A stretch of DNA of 64,000 nt from Stutzerimonas stutzeri (GCF_019090095.1 NZ_JAGQFP010000001.1:372001-436000), one strand, 5' to 3'. Shown: positions 9,047 to 18,055, counted from the first letter of the stretch. Notes: generated by a model not told the origin, from the letters alone. Translations and numbers: made by a program.

Positions 9047-9720
9047 TGCAGGCGATCCTACCGGCCTGGCGACGGGCGTACCGTATCGTCAACAGCTCGT
9101 TTCCACCGCTGGCCGTGTTCGAAGACACGCTCAGCCCGGATGACCTGGAAATCGCTTTCGCGCTTGAAGCCATGACCAATGATCGCCTGCGTGAAGAGGC
9201 CGGGTCGCTCCAGCGCGTCGCGCCCGGCGACCGCGTCAGCGGACCGGGCTCGACAGCGGTGATGGCCGCCTTCACTCATATCGGCAATCCCAGCCGCTTC
9301 AGCGACGGCAGCTACGGCGTCTACTATTGCGCCAGCTCGATAGACGCCGCCATCGCCGAAACCAAGTTCCATCAGGAACGTTTCCTGGCGGCGACTCGCG
9401 AGACCAACGTGGAAATCACCGTGCGTGCCTACGTCAACAAGATCGTCAAACCCTTGATCGACGTGCGCGACCTGCCCGAGTTGCATCAGCCCGATCCGGC
9501 GGCCTATGGCAACAGCCAGGCATTTGCCCGAGAGCAGCGCGATGGCAAGACCTGGGGCTTGTTGTACAAGAGCGTTCGCCTGGAAGGGCATGAGTGCGCT
9601 GCGGCGTTTCGCCCGCGTGCCGTCTCGTTGCCGGTGCAGGGGCCACATTTCCGCTATGTCTGGGACGCCCGTACAAAGACCATTACCCATGTCATGGAAC
9701 TCACCGAGGTCAAGGTCTGA
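9046..9720 (+). CDS. RES-domain toxin (NAD+-degrading family)
   Basis: 224 residues. RES-domain toxins of the Xre-RES and MbcTA systems deplete NAD+ by hydrolysis or phosphorolysis and arrest growth. The family landmarks are present: the Arg/Tyr pair in AWRRAYRIV near residues 9-12, GSYGVYYCASSIDAAIAETKFH with Glu105 in the conserved position, and a late Ser in the RAVSLPVQG region. All key residues look intact, so the toxin should be functional. The ATG overlaps the antitoxin stop (TGATG), giving translational coupling. No transposase or integrase is adjacent. Confidence 0.9.
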   Translation: MQAILPAWRRAYRIVNSSFPPLAVFEDTLSPDDLEIAFALEAMTNDRLREEAGSLQRVAPGDRVSGPGSTAVMAAFTHIGNPSRFSDGSYGVYYCASSIDAAIAETKFHQERFLAATRETNVEITVRAYVNKIVKPLIDVRDLPELHQPDPAAYGNSQAFAREQRDGKTWGLLYKSVRLEGHECAAAFRPRAVSLPVQGPHFRYVWDARTKTITHVMELTEVKV

Positions 9721-9817
9721 GGCCGGTCGCTGGACGATTCTTGAGCGTGGTCAAGTCTGTAATCGGCTGCACTGGTTAGCCTGAGGGCACATTCTCCAGC
9801 GAAGACCGAGGCCTGCG

Positions 9818-10024
9818 ATGGCCAAGAAGTTTCCACTCAACCCGCCGCATCCCGAGCGCATCTGCTGGGGTTGCGACCGCTATTGCCCAGCCGATTCTCT
9901 GGCCTGCGGCAACGGCGCCGGCAGAACCCAGCATCCGGCTGAAATGATGGGTGACGACTGGTATGAATACGGCGACTGGGGCGACCTGATCGCCACCGAC
10001 AAGGCGGTCAAGGCTAAAAGCTAG
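9818..10024 (+). CDS. DUF3079 small cysteine-containing protein
   Basis: 68 residues. The core HPERICWGCDRYCPADSLACGNG contains four Cys in a compact arrangement, which suggests metal binding, and matches the DUF3079 family common in Pseudomonas and Burkholderia. GAGG precedes the ATG. The C terminus has the acidic/aromatic stretch DDWYEYGDWGDL. Function is unknown. It stands alone between the RES toxin and the convergent hybrid kinase. Confidence 0.8.
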   Translation: MAKKFPLNPPHPERICWGCDRYCPADSLACGNGAGRTQHPAEMMGDDWYEYGDWGDLIATDKAVKAKS

Positions 10025-10039
10025 CGCCGCTGCTGCGCC

Positions 10040-11998
10040 TCAATCGGCAGACGTCTTGGCCGATTGGTCGAGCATTTGCCGTACTTTGCCGAGCAGGTCG
10101 CCGATCTGGAACGGCTTGACCACCATGTCCATGCCGGCCGCGAGAAAGCGATCACGCCGCACCGCGTTTTCGGCATAACCGGTCATGAACAGCACCGGTA
10201 GCGCAGGGCGGTGGGTTCGCGCTGTGTCAGCCAGGTCCCGTCCGGAGACCTGAGGAAGCCCCACGTCCGTCAGCAGCAGGTCGATGCTCGAATCATCCTG
10301 CAGTACCGACAAGGCGGTGGCGACATCGCCCGCCTCGCTGCATCGGTAGCCGGCCTCGCTCAGCATTTCGGCCACCAGCATGCGTACCGCCGGCATGTCC
10401 TCGACGATCAGTACATGCTCGCCATTACCCTGCGGCATTTCGTTGATCGAGGCGGTGGTGCTGTGGTCGGCCAAGGCCGCCGGCAGCACCAGCGACACTT
10501 CGGTGCCTTCGCCGAAGACGCTGCTTAGCCTGGCTTCGCCACCGGATTGGCGGGCGAAGCCGTAGATCGATGACAACCCCAGCCCCGTGCCCTGGCCGAG
10601 TGGTTTGGTGGTGAAGAAGGGATCGAAGACCTTGCCGAGCACATCCGGTGCGATACCGGTACCGTCATCCTTCACCGTCAGCACGACATAGTCTCCGTCG
10701 GCCAGGTCCGCATCGCCTTCAGACCGCAAGGCCGCGGTGCGGATGGTGATGTTGCCGCCACGGGGCAGGGCATCGCGCGCATTGATGACCAGGTTCAAAA
10801 TGGCGCTTTCGAGCTGGTTGGCATCGACCTGTGCCACCGCGCCCTGTTCGGACAGTTCCAGATGCAAGGATATGTGCTCGCCGATGGTTCGCTGCAACAA
10901 CTCCTCAAGCGAGCGGACCTGCTCGTTGAGGTCGGCTGGGCGGGCATCCAGGGGTTGCTGGCGAGCGAAGGCCAACAAACGGTTAGTCATCGACGCGGCA
11001 CTGCGAGCCGAGTTCAGCGCTGTATCGGCAAAACGCAGAACGGCATCGGTGCGGCCTTCCTGCATGCGCTTCTTCAGCAGTTCGATGCCGGTGATGATGC
11101 CGGTCAGCAGGTTGTTGAAATCGTGCGCAATGCCCCCGGTCAGCTTGCCGAGGGCGTCCATCTTCTGCGCCTGCATCAGCTGCCCTTCGGTGCGGACGCG
11201 CTCGGCGACTTCGCGGGCAAGCTCGTTATTGACGTTATCGAGCTGCTGGCGTTGCGTGCGCTCGCGTTGGCGCTGCTCGGTAACGTCTTCGATGACCACC
11301 AGACCGAGTTCCGCCGCCCGGTAAGGCGATACCTGCCACTTGGTTTCGCGCCGCTCGCCCGCCACCTGCATGATCAGGGTGTCATGCCAGCGAGCACCGC
11401 TCGCCAGGCTTTCCCGCAGGCTTCGCAACTTGGCGTCCTGCCCGCCGGCAAGGCTCGCCGTCAGCGCGGAGGCTTCGGTTTGATCGCCCAGCAACAACGA
11501 CAGCGCACGGTTGCTTTCGTGAATCTGCAGCTGCGGGTCGATAACGGCGATGGGCGCCGCAACCTGGGAAAAGATGTCACGGAAACGCGCCTCGCTTTCC
11601 CGCAACGCATGCTCTGTGTCGCGCACACGCAATAGCGTACGCAAGGTCGCCAGGAGCACGTCCGGATCGACCGGGTGGATGAGATAGGCGTCTGCGCCCG
11701 CGTCCAGCCCCGTGATGATGTCGCCAGTCTGGATCGAGGCTGCCGAAACATGGATCACCGGCAGCAGGCGAGTGCGGTCATCCGTTCTGAGCTGGCGCAC
11801 GATTTCGAAGCCGCTCATGTCCGGCAGGTTCACGTCGAGGATCAGCGCATCGAGCGTTTCAGTCGCGATCAGGCCGATTCCTTCGGTTCCTGTCCCGGCT
11901 TCAAGCACGGCATAGCCGTGGCGCTCCAGCACCCGACGTATTGCGTAGCGCGTCGCCGCATTGTCATCGACGACCAGCAGCCGGCTTTTATGCTCCAT
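10040..11998 (-). CDS. Hybrid histidine kinase REC-PAS-HisKA-HATPase-REC, last gene of the stressosome operon
   Basis: 652 residues, soluble. Order: N-terminal receiver (LLVVDDN, phospho-Asp55 in LILDVNLPD); PAS domain about 135-250 (EARFRDIFSQVAAPIAVID); coiled coil; HisKA with His292 in GGIAHDFNNLLTG; HATPase with VINARDAL, DDGTGIAPDVLGKVFDPFFTT and GTGLGLSSIYG; C-terminal receiver with Asp578 in LLLTDVGLPQVSG. It begins with GGAGC upstream and overlaps the preceding kinase gene by 11 nt. It lacks any membrane segment, so it probably receives phosphate or a signal from the stressosome branch in the cytoplasm. The output partner is not encoded nearby; the terminal receiver or the neighbouring c-di-GMP enzyme could be part of the readout (inference). 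Confidence 0.9.
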   Translation of the reverse strand: MEHKSRLLVVDDNAATRYAIRRVLERHGYAVLEAGTGTEGIGLIATETLDALILDVNLPDMSGFEIVRQLRTDDRTRLLPVIHVSAASIQTGDIITGLDAGADAYLIHPVDPDVLLATLRTLLRVRDTEHALRESEARFRDIFSQVAAPIAVIDPQLQIHESNRALSLLLGDQTEASALTASLAGGQDAKLRSLRESLASGARWHDTLIMQVAGERRETKWQVSPYRAAELGLVVIEDVTEQRQRERTQRQQLDNVNNELAREVAERVRTEGQLMQAQKMDALGKLTGGIAHDFNNLLTGIITGIELLKKRMQEGRTDAVLRFADTALNSARSAASMTNRLLAFARQQPLDARPADLNEQVRSLEELLQRTIGEHISLHLELSEQGAVAQVDANQLESAILNLVINARDALPRGGNITIRTAALRSEGDADLADGDYVVLTVKDDGTGIAPDVLGKVFDPFFTTKPLGQGTGLGLSSIYGFARQSGGEARLSSVFGEGTEVSLVLPAALADHSTTASINEMPQGNGEHVLIVEDMPAVRMLVAEMLSEAGYRCSEAGDVATALSVLQDDSSIDLLLTDVGLPQVSGRDLADTARTHRPALPVLFMTGYAENAVRRDRFLAAGMDMVVKPFQIGDLLGKVRQMLDQSAKTSAD

Positions 11999-12845
11999 CG
12001 GCGGGCTCCGTCGAGATCGCTAGGGGAACCACAACGTAAAAGGTCGAGCCCACGCCTGGCTTGCTGTCCACGCCGACACGGCCACCCAGCAGCTCAGCGA
12101 ACCGCTTGCACAGCGATAGCCCCAGCCCCGTGCCGCGCAGACGTTTCTGCAAGGGGGTATCGATCTGCACGAAGTCTTCGAACAGGTTGCCAAGCATGTC
12201 CTGCGGAATGCCAATGCCGGTGTCGGTCACGGCGAAGCGAACCTCGCCATCACCCTCGGGGCGGGCGGAAATACGGACTTCGCCGCTTTGAGTGAACTTC
12301 AGCGCATTGGAGATGAAGTTGCGCAGGATCTGCGCGAGCTTCTTGTCGTCCGTATAGAGCCGCGGCATGTCGTGCGGCTCTTCGAAAATCAGATCGACCG
12401 TGCCGGCATCGACGATCGGGCGAAACATCCCGCGCAGGGCCGCGAATAGATCCAGCATGTCGAACCAGGCGGGCGAGATGGTGATGCGGCCGGCTTCGAT
12501 CTTGGCCAGGTCGAGCAGGTCGTCGACCATGTCGCTGAGCTCACCGGCGGCGCTGCTGATGAACAGGACCTGCTTGTGCTGTTCGGAGCTGAGCGGGCCG
12601 TCCATCTCATCGCTGAGCAGCCGCGTGATGCTGCGAATGGAGCCCAGCGGCGTGCGAAACTCGTGGCTCATGTAGGACAGGAAGCGGCTTTTCAGGTCCG
12701 ACGCCTGTCTGAGCTGCTCGGCCTGAGTGTCGAGCTCGGCATAGAGCGCGAGGACACCCTGGTTGGTTTCCTCGAGTTCGGCACGCAGCAGGTCATTCTC
12801 GCTACGCAGCTGTTCGATGAGGTCGTTCGTATTCGAGTCAGTCAA
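11988..12845 (-). CDS. Soluble sensor histidine kinase of the stressosome operon
   Basis: 285 residues. A coiled-coil N terminus (LRSENDLLRAELEETNQGVLALYAEL) leads into HisKA with His61 in MSHEFRTPLGSIR, then HATPase boxes RNFISNALKFT, DTGIGIPQDMLGNLFEDF and GTGLGLSLCKRFAELLGG. There is no membrane or sensor domain, so input must come from a partner, most simply the upstream RsbT-like switch. The start is TTG at 12845, chosen because GGAGG lies six bases upstream; a TTG at 12863 is less likely. It overlaps the 3' end of the phosphatase gene by 8 nt, so the two are translationally coupled. Confidence 0.87.
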   Translation of the reverse strand: MTDSNTNDLIEQLRSENDLLRAELEETNQGVLALYAELDTQAEQLRQASDLKSRFLSYMSHEFRTPLGSIRSITRLLSDEMDGPLSSEQHKQVLFISSAAGELSDMVDDLLDLAKIEAGRITISPAWFDMLDLFAALRGMFRPIVDAGTVDLIFEEPHDMPRLYTDDKKLAQILRNFISNALKFTQSGEVRISARPEGDGEVRFAVTDTGIGIPQDMLGNLFEDFVQIDTPLQKRLRGTGLGLSLCKRFAELLGGRVGVDSKPGVGSTFYVVVPLAISTEPADGA

Positions 12846-13848
12846 CGATTGCCTCCAGCGCAATCACCATAACGGTCACATCGTCGCGACCGCGACAGAA
12901 GTCGCGGTGCAGCAGCGCTGCAATAACGGCCGGGTGACGATACACCAGGCCGGGGTAGTCGCGCAGGTCCCAGCGCGATTGCAATCCATCGCTGTACATG
13001 ACCAGCAACTGACCCGGGTCGACCGGGTAATCGAACGCGACGGCCTTGCGAAACTGCGAGCCCACGATGCCCGGGTGAGACGCCAGGCCGCGGCTTTTTT
13101 CAGCGGTCAGCAGGCAGGCTCCGATGTTGCCGATGCCGGCGAAACGTACCTTACCCGCGTCATACAGGGCGATGGCTGCCGCACCGCCTCGTGAACCGCT
13201 CATGGCGCGGTGCATGTCGAGCATGCTGAGCGCCGGGTCGACAAACGCGTCCGAGGCGAACGCGGCAGCCCCGGCCAGGCCAGCCTCTTCGGCATCTTCA
13301 CCATGTCCGATGCCATCGATGACCAAGGCGCTCAACCGTGCGCCATCCACGGCCAGGTGCCAGACGTCGCCGCAAGCCGGGTCGTTCTTCAGGGAGTGCT
13401 GGCTGACCCCGAAGCGAAGTGGCAAGGCCGAAACGTGGCGGGGGTAAAGCTGCGCCAGAACCACTGAGCCGCGGTTGTCGGAGTGGATATCGAACAGTTG
13501 AGCCTGGCGCTTCAACGCACCGAGGCCGGTGCCCTGAGTGCCGCCGGTGGAAAAACCATCGGCCAGGCATTCGTTGGGGTTGAAGCCCGGGCCTCGGTCG
13601 ATGGCGATCAGTTCGATCCCGTGACCGCTCTGGGCCGGAATCCGGCGCAGGTGCAAAGCGCCATGGTGCGCATGTTTAAGCAGGTTGGTTGCCAGCTCCG
13701 TAGCCACCAGGGCGACGCGCCCGGCATCGGTCTGATCGAATGCAAGCTCGACGGCCAACGACTGCGCGAAGCGTCGGGCATGGCCTACCTGGCTTTCGTC
13801 TTCGATGGGCAGGACGGTGGTCATCGCCCCCTGGATGTTCATGACCAT
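12838..13848 (-). CDS. RsbX-like protein: HATPase (anti-sigma type) fused to SpoIIE/PP2C phosphatase
   Basis: 336 residues. The first 140 form a GHKL ATPase of the RsbW/RsbT kind (LVATELATNLLKHAHHG, DRGPGFNP, GTQGTGLGALKR). The rest is a PP2C/SpoIIE phosphatase (DVWHLAVDGARLSALVIDGIGHGEDA, GNIGACLL, VMYSDGLQS, GRDDVTVMVI). In Bacillus RsbX resets the stressosome by dephosphorylating RsbR and RsbS; the phosphatase half is expected to do the same, and the fused ATPase half could bind or phosphorylate STAS proteins. The start overlaps the rsbT stop; ATG at 13848 or at 13842 are both possible. It lies fourth in a six-gene operon. Confidence 0.85.
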   Translation of the reverse strand: MVMNIQGAMTTVLPIEDESQVGHARRFAQSLAVELAFDQTDAGRVALVATELATNLLKHAHHGALHLRRIPAQSGHGIELIAIDRGPGFNPNECLADGFSTGGTQGTGLGALKRQAQLFDIHSDNRGSVVLAQLYPRHVSALPLRFGVSQHSLKNDPACGDVWHLAVDGARLSALVIDGIGHGEDAEEAGLAGAAAFASDAFVDPALSMLDMHRAMSGSRGGAAAIALYDAGKVRFAGIGNIGACLLTAEKSRGLASHPGIVGSQFRKAVAFDYPVDPGQLLVMYSDGLQSRWDLRDYPGLVYRHPAVIAALLHRDFCRGRDDVTVMVIALEAIVD

Positions 13849-14243
13849 TTGGTAATGCTGATGCGAGTACCGACGCCCGGCGTACTGTCGAGTTCGAACT
13901 CGTCCACCAGGCGTTTGGCGCCTGTCAGCCCAAGGCCAAGGCCACCGCCGGAGGTCCAGCCATCGGTCAACGCCAGCTTGATATCGGCGATGCCGGGGCC
14001 CTCGTCACGGAACATCAGACGGATCCCCGTGCGCGGGCCTTCGTCCAGAATCTCCCAGTCCATATCGCCGCCACCGCCGTAGACGACGGTGTTGCGAGCC
14101 AGCTCGCTGACGGCGGTGACCAGCTTGGTCTGGTCGATCAGGCGCATGCCGCAGTCCTGCGCCAGCTTGCGAACCGCTTGGCGGGCCATGACCACGTCCT
14201 GCTCGATCCGCACCGGTGTGCTGCCGCTGCTGCGCACGGTCAT
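13839..14243 (-). CDS. rsbT: Serine/threonine switch kinase RsbT
   Basis: 134 residues, the length of RsbT. GHKL-kinase motifs are complete: ELARNTVVYGGGGDMDW (N box), MFRDEGPGIADIKLALTDGW (G1) and GGLGLGLTGAKRLVDEF (G2). In characterised stressosomes RsbT phosphorylates RsbS and RsbR, leaves the complex, and activates a downstream protein. In Bacillus that is the phosphatase RsbU; here no RsbU is present and two histidine kinases follow instead. The ATG overlaps the rsbS stop by four bases (ATGA). Confidence 0.93.
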   Translation of the reverse strand: MTVRSSGSTPVRIEQDVVMARQAVRKLAQDCGMRLIDQTKLVTAVSELARNTVVYGGGGDMDWEILDEGPRTGIRLMFRDEGPGIADIKLALTDGWTSGGGLGLGLTGAKRLVDEFELDSTPGVGTRISITKWS

Positions 14244-14602
14244 TTAGCGGCCATCCGTTTATGCAGCAACTGCATGCCTTTCTCGACATCGAGCGCCGTG
14301 CTGACGCCCTGTAGCGTCAGGCCCAGCTCGACCAGCGTGATGGCCACCGCCGGTTGCATGCCGACCACGACGGTTTCGGCATCCATGATGCTGGAGAGCC
14401 CCGAGATCGAGCTGATCATGCGGCCGATGAACGAGTCGACCATGTCCAGCGCGGAGATATCGATCAGCACGGCCTTGGCGGACGTTGCGCTGATGCGCTC
14501 GGCCAGGTCGTCCTGCAGCGTCATGGCCAGTTGGTCGTGCATATCGACCTGAATGGTAACGAGCAGAAACTCGCCCATTCGCAGTATTGGGATGCGCTCC
14601 AT
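14240..14602 (-). CDS. rsbS: Stressosome STAS scaffold protein RsbS
   Basis: 120 residues, a stand-alone STAS domain. The RsbS signature LIDISALDMVDSFIGRMI is present, with Ser57 at the position of the phosphorylated Ser59 of Bacillus RsbS. Together with RsbR it would build the icosahedral stressosome core and sequester RsbT. The ATG overlaps the rsbR stop by one base (TAATG), and its own TGA overlaps the rsbT ATG, so stoichiometry is probably controlled by translational coupling. An upstream open frame extends through rsbR but is not the true start. Confidence 0.94.
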   Translation of the reverse strand: MERIPILRMGEFLLVTIQVDMHDQLAMTLQDDLAERISATSAKAVLIDISALDMVDSFIGRMISSISGLSSIMDAETVVVGMQPAVAITLVELGLTLQGVSTALDVEKGMQLLHKRMAAK

Positions 14603-15453
14603 TACACCGCCTTGCTGACAGTCAGCCCGGAACGGCGCAGCGCTAATGCCAGCGCATCGGCCAGCGAAGCCTTGGTCACAATGCCCTGCAGGTCGAGCCC
14701 CAGGTGCACGATGGTCTGGGCAATCTGTGGACGTACGCCGCTGATGATGCAGTCGGCGCCCATCAGACGGATTGCCGTGACGGTTTTCAGCAGATGCTGC
14801 GCTACCAGGGTGTCCACGGTAGGTACGCCGGTGATGTCGATGATGGCGATTTCCGAGCCGGTGTCGACGATGCGTTGCAGCAGCGACTCCATCACGACCT
14901 GGGTGCGCTGCGAGTCGAGGGTGCCGATCATCGGCAGGGCGAGAACGCCGTCCCAGAGCTTGACGACTGGCGTGGATAGCTCGAGCAGCTCTTCCTGCTG
15001 ACGCTTGATGACCGCCTCGCGGGACTTCTGGAAGGTACGCACCGTGTGCAGGCCCAGTTGATCGATCAGCTCGGACAGCGCCCACAGCTGCTCGGCCAGT
15101 ATCGCCGGCTCATCGGCGTATTCGGCCTGCAACAGCGGCATCAACGGGCGCTTGAACGAGAAGATGAATCCAGCGGTTTGCTGCGAATCGAAGCCCAGCA
15201 ATACGCGGCTGTGCGACAGCTGCTCGAGGAAGTGACGCATTTCTTCCCAGCTTGCTGCACGCAGATCGGTCGTCTCGGCCTTGCCAGCGCCTTCGATCAG
15301 CAACCGAATGAAATCGGCGGTCTGCTGGCGAAACTCTTCGGCCTTGACGTTGCGGTACATCCCGCTGGCTTCGAGTTCACGGGTCCAGCTGTCGAGCAGT
15401 TCGTGCTCTTTCTTGGCAATCACGTTGAAGGTGCGTTGTTGCAATGAGGCCAT
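14602..15453 (-). CDS. rsbR: Stressosome sensor protein RsbR (RsbRD-type N domain + STAS)
   Basis: 283 residues. The N-terminal half (1-150) is an all-helical sensor domain of the RsbRD/globin-like class (LLDSWTRELEASGMY, FRQQTADFIRLLIEG). The C-terminal STAS domain begins at ELLELSTPVVKLWDGVLALP. Thr215 in GVPTVDTLVAQ matches the phosphorylated Thr205 of Bacillus RsbRA, and Ser181 in GTLDSQRTQ sits 34 residues earlier, where Thr171 is found, so both regulatory positions can be phosphorylated. The ligand is unknown; no haem-binding residue can be asserted from sequence alone. First gene of the operon, with AAGGA nine bases before the ATG. Confidence 0.92.
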   Translation of the reverse strand: MASLQQRTFNVIAKKEHELLDSWTRELEASGMYRNVKAEEFRQQTADFIRLLIEGAGKAETTDLRAASWEEMRHFLEQLSHSRVLLGFDSQQTAGFIFSFKRPLMPLLQAEYADEPAILAEQLWALSELIDQLGLHTVRTFQKSREAVIKRQQEELLELSTPVVKLWDGVLALPMIGTLDSQRTQVVMESLLQRIVDTGSEIAIIDITGVPTVDTLVAQHLLKTVTAIRLMGADCIISGVRPQIAQTIVHLGLDLQGIVTKASLADALALALRRSGLTVSKAV

Positions 15454-15921
15454 TGGCGCGGGTCCTTATGGGAGATGCAGCGTCGAGTTTTGATCCGTAT
15501 TGCTGACAGGCGTTCCAGTAGAGCAGAACTACTTCTTCGGGCGCGCAGCCAGACAGCATGGATTGAGCAAGCGGAACGAGTGGAACGAGTCGAGGGCCAT
15601 GACAGCCGCGCTCGGCTGAAAGGTGACGGCGGAGTGGAAAGTCTGGCATGCCTGATTGGGTGCGCATGCCCTGGGCCCGCCGGTGGCGAAGTGCGCGCAT
15701 TTCGCCTCAAGTCGCACGCTTGGTCAAGTTTCGGGCGTCAACTTGCTGACCGTCCGGCAGATATCTGCTGCCTTGACTTCAAGGTTCGCCAACCGGGCCG
15801 ACAACGAGACAGAGCAGTTCTGGCCAGGCAGAGCTGCCGCCAAGGCTATTTGATAAGTGGCACTTCGCCTTTATCAATTCTTAGGTCAATATCCGCGCCC
15901 CTCAACCCAGGAAGCAGACCA
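15454..15921. other. Intergenic region between the stressosome operon and the divergent c-di-GMP enzyme
   Basis: This 468-bp region must contain both divergent promoters. I see no convincing gene. It contains two directly adjacent copies of GGAACGAGT (15573-15581 and 15582-15590). An open frame runs through it into the MHYT gene but has no start with a binding site and no family similarity, so it is treated as non-coding. Confidence 0.5.
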
Positions 15922-18036
15922 ATGCTGGTCGGAAGCTATAACAACATTCTTGTTTTCTTCTCGTTTGTTGTTGCCATGTTGGCCTCTTACACGGCGCTGG
16001 ACATGGCCGGTCGGGTTGCGACTTCAACCGGTCGCGCGGCGAGATGGTGGCTGCTCGGCGGCGCGTTCTCGATGGGCCTGGGGATCTGGTCGATGCACTT
16101 CATCGGCATGCTCGCCTTCAGCCTGGCAATCCCGCTGGGGTATGACCCCGAGATTACCGCGGGCTCGTTGGTCATTTCCATCGGCGCTTCTGCGCTGGCG
16201 TTATGGCTGGTCTGCCAGCGCGAACTGCCCTGGGCGCGTCTGGTGCAGGGCGCGCTGCTGATCGGAGCCGGTATTTCGGCAATGCACTACAGCGGGATGG
16301 CCGCGCTGCGCATTCAGCCCGGTATCGTCTATGACCTTGCCTGGCTGGTCGCCTCGGTGGTGGTTGCCGTGATTGCTTCGGGCGCGGCGCTATGGCTGGC
16401 CTTCCGGCTGCGTGCCAACCTGCAGCATGTACGCGCCTGGCGCGGCGCTGCTGCGCTGGTGATGGGGCTGGCAATCGTCGGCATGCATTACACCGGCATG
16501 GCCGCGGCGGGCTTTCCAGAGGGCAGCTTCTGTGGCGCAGCCAACGGCGTGAATACCAACTGGCTGGCCTTGCTGGTCATCGTGCTGACCCTGGCCGTGC
16601 TGGCGATTACGCTGATCGTCTCGGTGCTCGATGCACGCCTGCAAGCGCGCACCTCGGTGCTGGCCAGCTCGTTGGAAAAAGCCAATTCCGAACTGATGCA
16701 GTTGGCGCTGCATGACAATCTGACCCGTTTGCCGAACCGTTTGTTGCTGGAAGATCGCCTGAGTCAGGCGCTGAAAGTGGCGCAGCGCGAGGGCAGCTGC
16801 TTTGCCGTGATGTTCATGGACCTCGATGGGTTCAAGGCGGTAAACGACGCCTACGGTCACCATCTCGGCGACCAGTTGCTGATCGGCGTGACCGAGCGGC
16901 TGCGTGCCTGCGTGCGCGCCCAGGACACGCTGGCACGCCTCGGTGGCGATGAATTCGTGCTGCTGGCCGCTATCTCGGGGCCAGACGATGCCGCCACCCT
17001 CGCTGAGAAACTGGTGCAGTGCATCAATGAACCCTTCGTGCTGTCGCGCTATACCCTAAGCGTCTCGCTGAGCATCGGTATCGCCGTGTATCCGGGCGAC
17101 GGCGATGTGGAGCGGGATCTCCTGTTACATGCCGATGCCGCGATGTATCACACCAAGAACGCGGGCCGGAACGGTTACAGCTTCTTCGAAGCATCGATGA
17201 ATGCGAATGCGGTGGAACACCTGCAGCTGCTTCACGATCTGCGGCTCGCCGAGGCCAACGGTGAGCTGCGCCTGTACTACCAACCCAAGTTCGAAGCGCC
17301 GGCCGGCCCGGTGCGCGGCTTCGAGGCCTTGCTGCGCTGGCAGCATCCTCGGCGCGGCATGCTGTCGCCCGACATGTTCTTGCCGATGGCGGAAAAAACC
17401 GGATTGATCGTGCCGATAGGCAAGTGGGTGCTGAACGAGGCCTGTCGACAGCTGCGTGAATGGCATGAGCAGGGGCTAAGCAGCTGGACGGTGGCGGTCA
17501 ATCTGTCGGCGGTGCAGTTCGAACAACCGGATCTGCTCGAGGTGGTTATCGACGCCATCGAGCGCCACAACATCCCAGCCGAAATGCTGACCATCGAGGT
17601 CACCGAAACGGTGGCCATGCGCAACCCGGAAACGACCATCGAAACGCTGGAGAAACTGACGGCAATGGGCGTGAAGGCGTCCATCGATGACTTCGGTACC
17701 GGCTATTCGAGCTTGCTCTACCTCAAGCGGCTGCCGGCCAGCGAGCTGAAAATAGACCGCGCGTTCGTCAAGGAGATGAGCGTGGGCAATGAGGACTCCG
17801 TCATCGTGTCGGCGATCATCGCGCTGGCCAAGGCGTTGGGGCTGCAGGTCGTTGCCGAAGGCGTGGAAACCACCGAGCAGCAGCACTACCTGACCGGGCT
17901 TGGTTGCGAAACGCTGCAGGGTTTTCTGCTGGACCGGCCGATGACGCCCCTGCAGATCCGCGCACGGATTGCCCAGGCGCAACCGGGAGAGTCGGTGTTC
18001 ACGACAACGCGGTCGGCTCAGATCGAGCCGGCCTGA
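15922..18036 (+). CDS. MHYT-GGDEF-EAL c-di-GMP turnover protein
   Basis: 704 residues. The N-terminal seven-helix MHYT sensor shows its three motifs, MHFIGMLAF, MHYSGMAAL and MHYTGMAAA, thought to bind copper and sense O2, CO or NO. A diguanylate cyclase domain has an intact GGDEF (341-345) preceded by RAQD at the inhibitory-site position. The phosphodiesterase domain has an intact EALLRW (468-473) and DDFGTGYSSL. Both catalytic centres look functional, so the net activity cannot be told from sequence. The ATG at 15922 with AGGAAG upstream places the first helix at the N terminus. It is divergent from the stressosome operon, suggesting a shared response. Confidence 0.93.
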   Translation: MLVGSYNNILVFFSFVVAMLASYTALDMAGRVATSTGRAARWWLLGGAFSMGLGIWSMHFIGMLAFSLAIPLGYDPEITAGSLVISIGASALALWLVCQRELPWARLVQGALLIGAGISAMHYSGMAALRIQPGIVYDLAWLVASVVVAVIASGAALWLAFRLRANLQHVRAWRGAAALVMGLAIVGMHYTGMAAAGFPEGSFCGAANGVNTNWLALLVIVLTLAVLAITLIVSVLDARLQARTSVLASSLEKANSELMQLALHDNLTRLPNRLLLEDRLSQALKVAQREGSCFAVMFMDLDGFKAVNDAYGHHLGDQLLIGVTERLRACVRAQDTLARLGGDEFVLLAAISGPDDAATLAEKLVQCINEPFVLSRYTLSVSLSIGIAVYPGDGDVERDLLLHADAAMYHTKNAGRNGYSFFEASMNANAVEHLQLLHDLRLAEANGELRLYYQPKFEAPAGPVRGFEALLRWQHPRRGMLSPDMFLPMAEKTGLIVPIGKWVLNEACRQLREWHEQGLSSWTVAVNLSAVQFEQPDLLEVVIDAIERHNIPAEMLTIEVTETVAMRNPETTIETLEKLTAMGVKASIDDFGTGYSSLLYLKRLPASELKIDRAFVKEMSVGNEDSVIVSAIIALAKALGLQVVAEGVETTEQQHYLTGLGCETLQGFLLDRPMTPLQIRARIAQAQPGESVFTTTRSAQIEPA

Positions 18037-18055
18037 TCGGTCAAAAAGACGAACC

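Noticed and set aside
14603..15085. Longer RsbS with an extended N terminus
   Set aside because: The extension is out-of-frame rsbR sequence; the stand-alone 120-residue STAS protein has the family's length and a coupled start.
15475..15921. N-terminal extension of the MHYT-GGDEF-EAL protein
   Set aside because: The extra 149 residues show no membrane or domain features, and a good binding site precedes the ATG at 15922, which puts MHYT helix 1 at the N terminus.
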